Of a stretch of 44,314 bases of DNA, positions 40,763 to 44,314 are shown piece by piece. Made by a program: the position numbers and the translations under genes. The notes beneath the pieces were generated by a model that had not been told where the DNA came from, did no database searches, and worked only from the letters and a program-made list of their open reading frames with translations. This DNA is from Methylobacterium ajmalii. GTDB lineage: Bacteria; Pseudomonadota; Alphaproteobacteria; Rhizobiales; Beijerinckiaceae. The DNA lies in the NCBI RefSeq assembly GCF_016613415.1, contig NZ_JACWCT010000180.1, positions 1 to 44,314 on the forward strand, read 5' to 3'. Every line of letters starts with the position of its first letter. Within the stretch, counting starts at the first letter, position 1.

Positions 40763-40869
40763 TGGTCTCACGAGCCCGCGCGGCGGAGCCCGCGGCTCCG
40801 CACGCCTGCGAAGGACGGCAGCGCGGCGCGATGGGGACAGCCCACAGCGGGTGCGGAGCCATCCATGGC

Positions 40870-41745
40870 TCAGGCCGCCCTGGTGCAGTCGACGAGCATA
40901 TCGGCGAAACGCGCGGCGAGGCTCTGTGCCACGACGGAGCGGTTCCGGCCCTCGGCGAGATAAATGCCCAGCACGATGTCCGCCAGCCGCGGCAGGCCGG
41001 TTTCGTCGCCGAGCGCATGAAGCGTGCGCGGCAGCACGCGGCCGGCGATGGCCGTGACACCGAAACCCGAATTGACCGCCGCCTCAATGCCGGACTGGCT
41101 CGGCGTGGCATAGACGATCTCGAAGGACCGCCCCTCGCGCTGCAAGGCCGAGAGCATGGCGCGACGATAGAGACAGCCTTCGGGATAGCAGACGAGGCGA
41201 ACGGGCTCGCCCTCTGGGATGGCCGGTCGCTGAAAGGCACCGGCCCAGGTGAGGCTCTCCCGCCACGTCATGAAGGCGCCCTCGGCCGGACCATCCGGCG
41301 TCATGGCCACCACCATGTCGTATCGCCCGTCGCGCAGGCCCTTCAGCAGATCGATCGAAAGATCGCACGTGACGTCGAAGGTGACGCCCAGACCTTCGGC
41401 CGCGAGCCCGGATAGGAGGCGCGGCAGGAAGTGATCCGCATAATCGTTGGTGATGCCAAGGCGCAGCTTGCCGCGCGTGTCACGCTTGGCGAGGCGCAGC
41501 ATCATATCGTCGTTGAGCGCCAGGATCTGCCGGGCATAGCCGGCGACGATTTCACCGGCCTCGGTCAGATCGCTGACGGCTCCTTCCTTCGCGAAGAGGG
41601 GCTGCCCGACCAGATCCTGCAACTTCTTCATCTGCAAGCTGATCGCCGGCTGTGTCCGCCCGAGCCGCTCCCCGGCACGCGTGAAGCCTTTCAGGTCGAT
41701 CACCGTCACGAATGCACGGAGCAGGTCGGTAGGAATACTGCGCAT
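40870..41745 (-). CDS. LysR-family transcriptional regulator
   Basis: The 291-residue protein has the LysR winged helix-turn-helix at residues 5-64 (LLRAFVTVIDLKGFTRAGER, LGRTQPAISLQMKKLQDLVG). The effector domain follows, with LRLGITNDYADHFLPRLLSG and a YPEGCLYR segment typical of regulators near AtuR-like and small-solute LysRs. It begins 44 bases after the creatinase stop, on the same strand, so the two are likely co-transcribed. Possible targets are the creatinase operon, the divergent ureohydrolase and the convergent importer. The effector is unknown. Confidence 0.92.
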   Translation of the reverse strand: MRSIPTDLLRAFVTVIDLKGFTRAGERLGRTQPAISLQMKKLQDLVGQPLFAKEGAVSDLTEAGEIVAGYARQILALNDDMMLRLAKRDTRGKLRLGITNDYADHFLPRLLSGLAAEGLGVTFDVTCDLSIDLLKGLRDGRYDMVVAMTPDGPAEGAFMTWRESLTWAGAFQRPAIPEGEPVRLVCYPEGCLYRRAMLSALQREGRSFEIVYATPSQSGIEAAVNSGFGVTAIAGRVLPRTLHALGDETGLPRLADIVLGIYLAEGRNRSVVAQSLAARFADMLVDCTRAA

Positions 41746-41789
41746 TGATGAGCGGCCCCTCGTGTCCGGAGCCGCCGTCTTTGCAAGAT

Positions 41790-43025
41790 TCAGGCCGGGA
41801 CGATGTTGTGTTCCGGTCCGAACGGGAAGCCGGTGATGTTCTCGGCCCCGGTCTCGGTGAGCACCAGGATGTCGTGCTCCCGATATCCGCCGGCGCCCGG
41901 CATCCCTTCGGGGATCGTCAACATCGGCTCCATGGAGACGACCATGCCGGGCTTGAGCACCGTATGCACGTCCTCGCGCAATTCGACACCGGCCTCGCGC
42001 CCATAATAGTGCGACAGGACGCCGAACGAATGGCCGTAGCCGAAGGAGCGATAGCCGAGCAGGCCTTCCGATCGGTAGATCTCGTTCAGTTCTGCCGCAA
42101 TATCGCCGCACCTTGCGCCGGGGCGAAGAATGTCCAGGCCGCGGCGATGCACCTTGACGTTCACCTCCCAGATCCGCCGGCTCGCCTCGTCGCAATGGTC
42201 GAGGAACAGGGTCCGTTCGAGCGCCGTATAATAGCCGGCGATCATCGGGAAGCAGTTGAGCGAGAGAATGTCGCCCCGGCGCAGGCGGCGCGACGTGACC
42301 GGGTTGTGGGCACCGTCCGTGTTGATGCCGGACTGGAACCACACCCAGGTGTCCATCAGCTCGGCATAGGGGAAGGTTTCGGCGATGTGCCGGACCATCG
42401 CCTGCGTCCCGGCCAGAGCCACTTCATGCTCGCCGACGCCCTCGCGGATGGCGTCCCGGATCGCCGCACCGCCGAGGTCGGCCGTCCGGGCCCCGGCCTT
42501 GATGAGGGCGATCTCCTCCTCCGACTTGATCGTGCGCATCCACATCGTGGCCTGCCCGATATTGACGAGTTCGACCCCGGGCAGCGCATCCTGCAACTGT
42601 CGGAACAGATCGACCGACACGTGATCGAACTCGATGCCGATGCGTCGGGCGCCCTGCAATTCACCCTGCAGGGCGTAGAAGAAGTTGTCCTTGCGCCAAT
42701 CCGTATAGGTGATGTTATCCCCGAAAGTGCGGCGCCAAGGCTGTCCGGCGTCGATCCCGGCCGAGATCGACGTGGCACGATGCGCCGATACTACGAAGGC
42801 GTAGCGTCGGCCGAAGGAACAATACAAAAAGTCCGAAAAATAATTGATATTATGATAGGAAGTTAGCAGCGCCGCATCGAGCCTCAGGTCGGCGAGGCTA
42901 TGACGGAGCCCGTCCTGGCGCCGGCTCATCTCTGCAGCACTGAAGGTCGGCGTGACCTTGGCGCCATTATGCATGCGCTGCAGACGCAGAAGTTCGTTCT
43001 GGCCGCTGGCAAGGGGCTCGGTCAT
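41790..43025 (-). CDS. Creatinase (creatine amidinohydrolase), M24 family fold
   Basis: The 411-residue protein is close to characterised creatinases, which cleave creatine to sarcosine and urea. SYHNINYFSDFLYCSFGRRY, WFQSGINTDGAHNPVTSRRL (His240 is the expected catalytic His) and SLNCFPMIAGYYTALERTLF are creatinase-specific, and GYGHSFGVLSHYYGREAGVE follows. It has the pita-bread fold of metallopeptidase M24 but lacks the usual metal-ligand set, as creatinases do. ATG at 43025 was chosen over 43031 because GAGGA sits 6 bases before it and would abut the other. Sarcosine made here would feed the SoxBDAG complex encoded upstream in the window. Confidence 0.93.
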   Translation of the reverse strand: MTEPLASGQNELLRLQRMHNGAKVTPTFSAAEMSRRQDGLRHSLADLRLDAALLTSYHNINYFSDFLYCSFGRRYAFVVSAHRATSISAGIDAGQPWRRTFGDNITYTDWRKDNFFYALQGELQGARRIGIEFDHVSVDLFRQLQDALPGVELVNIGQATMWMRTIKSEEEIALIKAGARTADLGGAAIRDAIREGVGEHEVALAGTQAMVRHIAETFPYAELMDTWVWFQSGINTDGAHNPVTSRRLRRGDILSLNCFPMIAGYYTALERTLFLDHCDEASRRIWEVNVKVHRRGLDILRPGARCGDIAAELNEIYRSEGLLGYRSFGYGHSFGVLSHYYGREAGVELREDVHTVLKPGMVVSMEPMLTIPEGMPGAGGYREHDILVLTETGAENITGFPFGPEHNIVPA

Positions 43026-43206
43026 CGGCATTCCTCGTGGTGATCGGGCGCTGAAAGCGGACGCCCTTCAGGTCTTCGTGTTGTTAAGCAGCAGACCCTT
43101 TGCCGATGAAATGAAAAGCCGAAATCGGCGCATCAGCACTTCTCATGCCGGCGCGGTTCCGAGGCGCTTACACTTGCCGAAGTACCCTCGGACGGAGGTT
43201 CCCGGC

Positions 43207-44202
43207 ATGGCACGGCACGGTTACGAAGGCGGGCGGCTCGACCTGCCCTTCGTCGGCATTTCGACCTTTGGAAAGCGTCCCTATCAGCCTGACTGGAGCG
43301 CCATCGCGGCCGATGTCGCCATTCTCGGCGCACCTTACGATTTCGGCACGCAGTGGCGGTCGGGCGCGCGGTTCGGACCCCGCGCGATCCGCGAGGCGTC
43401 GACGCTGTTCTCCTTCGGCCACGCGGGCGCCTACGACCACGAGGACGACGCGACGTACCTTGAAGACGTCGACATCGTCGACATCGGCGATGCGGACATC
43501 ATCCACACCGATACGCTGCGGAGCCACGACAACATCGAGGCGGGCGTTCGCGCGATCCTCGCGGCCGGTGCACTGCCCGTCATCCTCGGCGGCGACCATT
43601 CGGTGACGATCCCCTGCATCAAGGCCTTCGAGGGACACGAGCCGATCCACGTGGTGCAGATCGACGCGCATCTCGACTTCGTGGACGAGCGGCATGGTGT
43701 TCGCTTCGGCCATGGCAGCCCGATGCGACGCGCGGCCGAAAGGCCCTGGGTGTCGGGGATGACGCAGGTCGGCATCCGCAACGTCTCCTCGACCGCAAAG
43801 GAAGGGTATGAGGCCGCACGCGCGCTGGGATCGGACATCCTGTCGGTGCGGCAGGCTCGGGCACTCGGTACCGCTGCCCTCGCGGACCGCGTGCCCGCCG
43901 GCATGCCGCTCTACATCACGATCGACATCGACGGCTTCGATCCCTCGATCGCACCGGGCACAGGCACGCCGAGTCACGGCGGCTTCCTCTACTATGAGGT
44001 GTTGGAATTCCTTGACGCTTTAATCAAGCGCAACCCGGTCGTCGGGATCGATCTGGTCGAGGTGGCTCCCGACTATGATCGAAGCGGCACGACGGCGATC
44101 CTGGCAGCGCAGCTTCTGCTTAATCTAATCGGACGGGTACTGTTTCGCCGAGTCGATGGCCATCATTCCAGGGTGGACCAGTCTGAGAGTCATACCTTCT
44201 AA
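43207..44202 (+). CDS. Agmatinase/ureohydrolase-family guanidino hydrolase
   Basis: This 331-residue enzyme has the binuclear-metal ureohydrolase signature: GGDHS (His131), IDAHLDF (Asp153, His155, Asp157) and TIDIDGFDPSIAPGTGTPSH (Asp240, Asp242). Members release urea from agmatine, guanidinobutyrate, guanidinopropionate or related compounds, or hydrolyse guanidine itself. The specificity loop is not decisive. Next to a creatinase, guanidinoacetate (demethylated creatine) is an attractive substrate, but that is inference. GGAGG lies 8 bases before the ATG. It is divergent from creatinase across about 180 bases that must hold both promoters. Confidence 0.9.
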   Translation: MARHGYEGGRLDLPFVGISTFGKRPYQPDWSAIAADVAILGAPYDFGTQWRSGARFGPRAIREASTLFSFGHAGAYDHEDDATYLEDVDIVDIGDADIIHTDTLRSHDNIEAGVRAILAAGALPVILGGDHSVTIPCIKAFEGHEPIHVVQIDAHLDFVDERHGVRFGHGSPMRRAAERPWVSGMTQVGIRNVSSTAKEGYEAARALGSDILSVRQARALGTAALADRVPAGMPLYITIDIDGFDPSIAPGTGTPSHGGFLYYEVLEFLDALIKRNPVVGIDLVEVAPDYDRSGTTAILAAQLLLNLIGRVLFRRVDGHHSRVDQSESHTF

Positions 44203-44291
44203 GGTGTGTCCGCCGTCAGCGCCCGTGAGACAGAGTGAGGCCCTTCACGAACGGAGGATGACTGGTTCATCGTAGCCCCCAAGGAGCGAAG

Positions 44292-44314
44292 ATGAAGCAG
44301 ACATCCGGGCCGGC
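44292..44314 (+). CDS. Start of a further gene, cut by the window edge
   Basis: AAGGAG at 44281 is followed 5 bases later by an ATG and the codons MKQTSGP. Only seven complete codons are visible, so the product cannot be named. It lies 90 bases after the ureohydrolase gene on the same strand and may belong to its operon. Confidence 0.4.

Overview
The window is GC-rich DNA, most likely from an alphaproteobacterium of the Methylobacterium/Methylorubrum type. That placement is an inference from base composition, the HWE-family kinases, the stacked PAS/LOV/GGDEF signalling genes, the heterotetrameric sarcosine oxidase and the style of the intergenic repeats. No rRNA, tRNA or CRISPR array was recognised.

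Region 1 (1-9300) is an accessory region broken up by insertion sequences. It holds an IS66 end, IS5-like and ISL3-like fragments welded together, a decayed IS3 copy, and a second IS3 element with an intact IS30 element inside its orfB. On either side of this pile, in opposite orientation, lie two copies of an unrecognised two-gene cassette: a protein of 82-85 residues followed after an identical 118-base gap by one of 212-217 residues. Both copies keep a promoter wrapped in two 19-20-base dyads (TGAGAG-N8-CTCTCA type) spaced exactly 20 bases apart. The right copy is followed by two more same-strand genes, the last a probable helix-turn-helix protein.

Region 2 (9300-28100) begins with decayed genes (a frameshifted Uma2 nuclease and others) and continues with signalling and metabolic genes. 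An MHYT-PAS-GGDEF-EAL c-di-GMP enzyme stands next to a chemoreceptor-like protein ending in a PilZ-like domain. Seven minus-strand genes (21812 to 15771) look like one operon: a small unknown protein, a class I glutamine amidotransferase, a YqcI/YcgG-family putative heme N-oxygenase, a DUF1989 protein, a short-chain dehydrogenase, a zinc alcohol dehydrogenase and a patatin. A PAS-HWE kinase, a dCache-GGDEF cyclase, a LOV-HWE kinase and a hybrid kinase follow. The hybrid kinase has lost its sensor part and is fused in frame to the start of an IS3 OrfA.

Region 3 (28100-44314) carries further IS remnants and then a catabolic island for creatine and related compounds: a GlxA/AraC-type regulator, sarcosine oxidase soxB-soxD-soxA-soxG, a complete PotD/A/B/C-type ABC importer, a LysR regulator, a creatinase and a divergent ureohydrolase. 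The proposed flow is import of a guanidino or methylamine compound, cleavage of creatine to sarcosine and urea by creatinase, and oxidation of sarcosine to glycine and one-carbon units by SoxBDAG. The ureohydrolase would act on a related guanidino acid.
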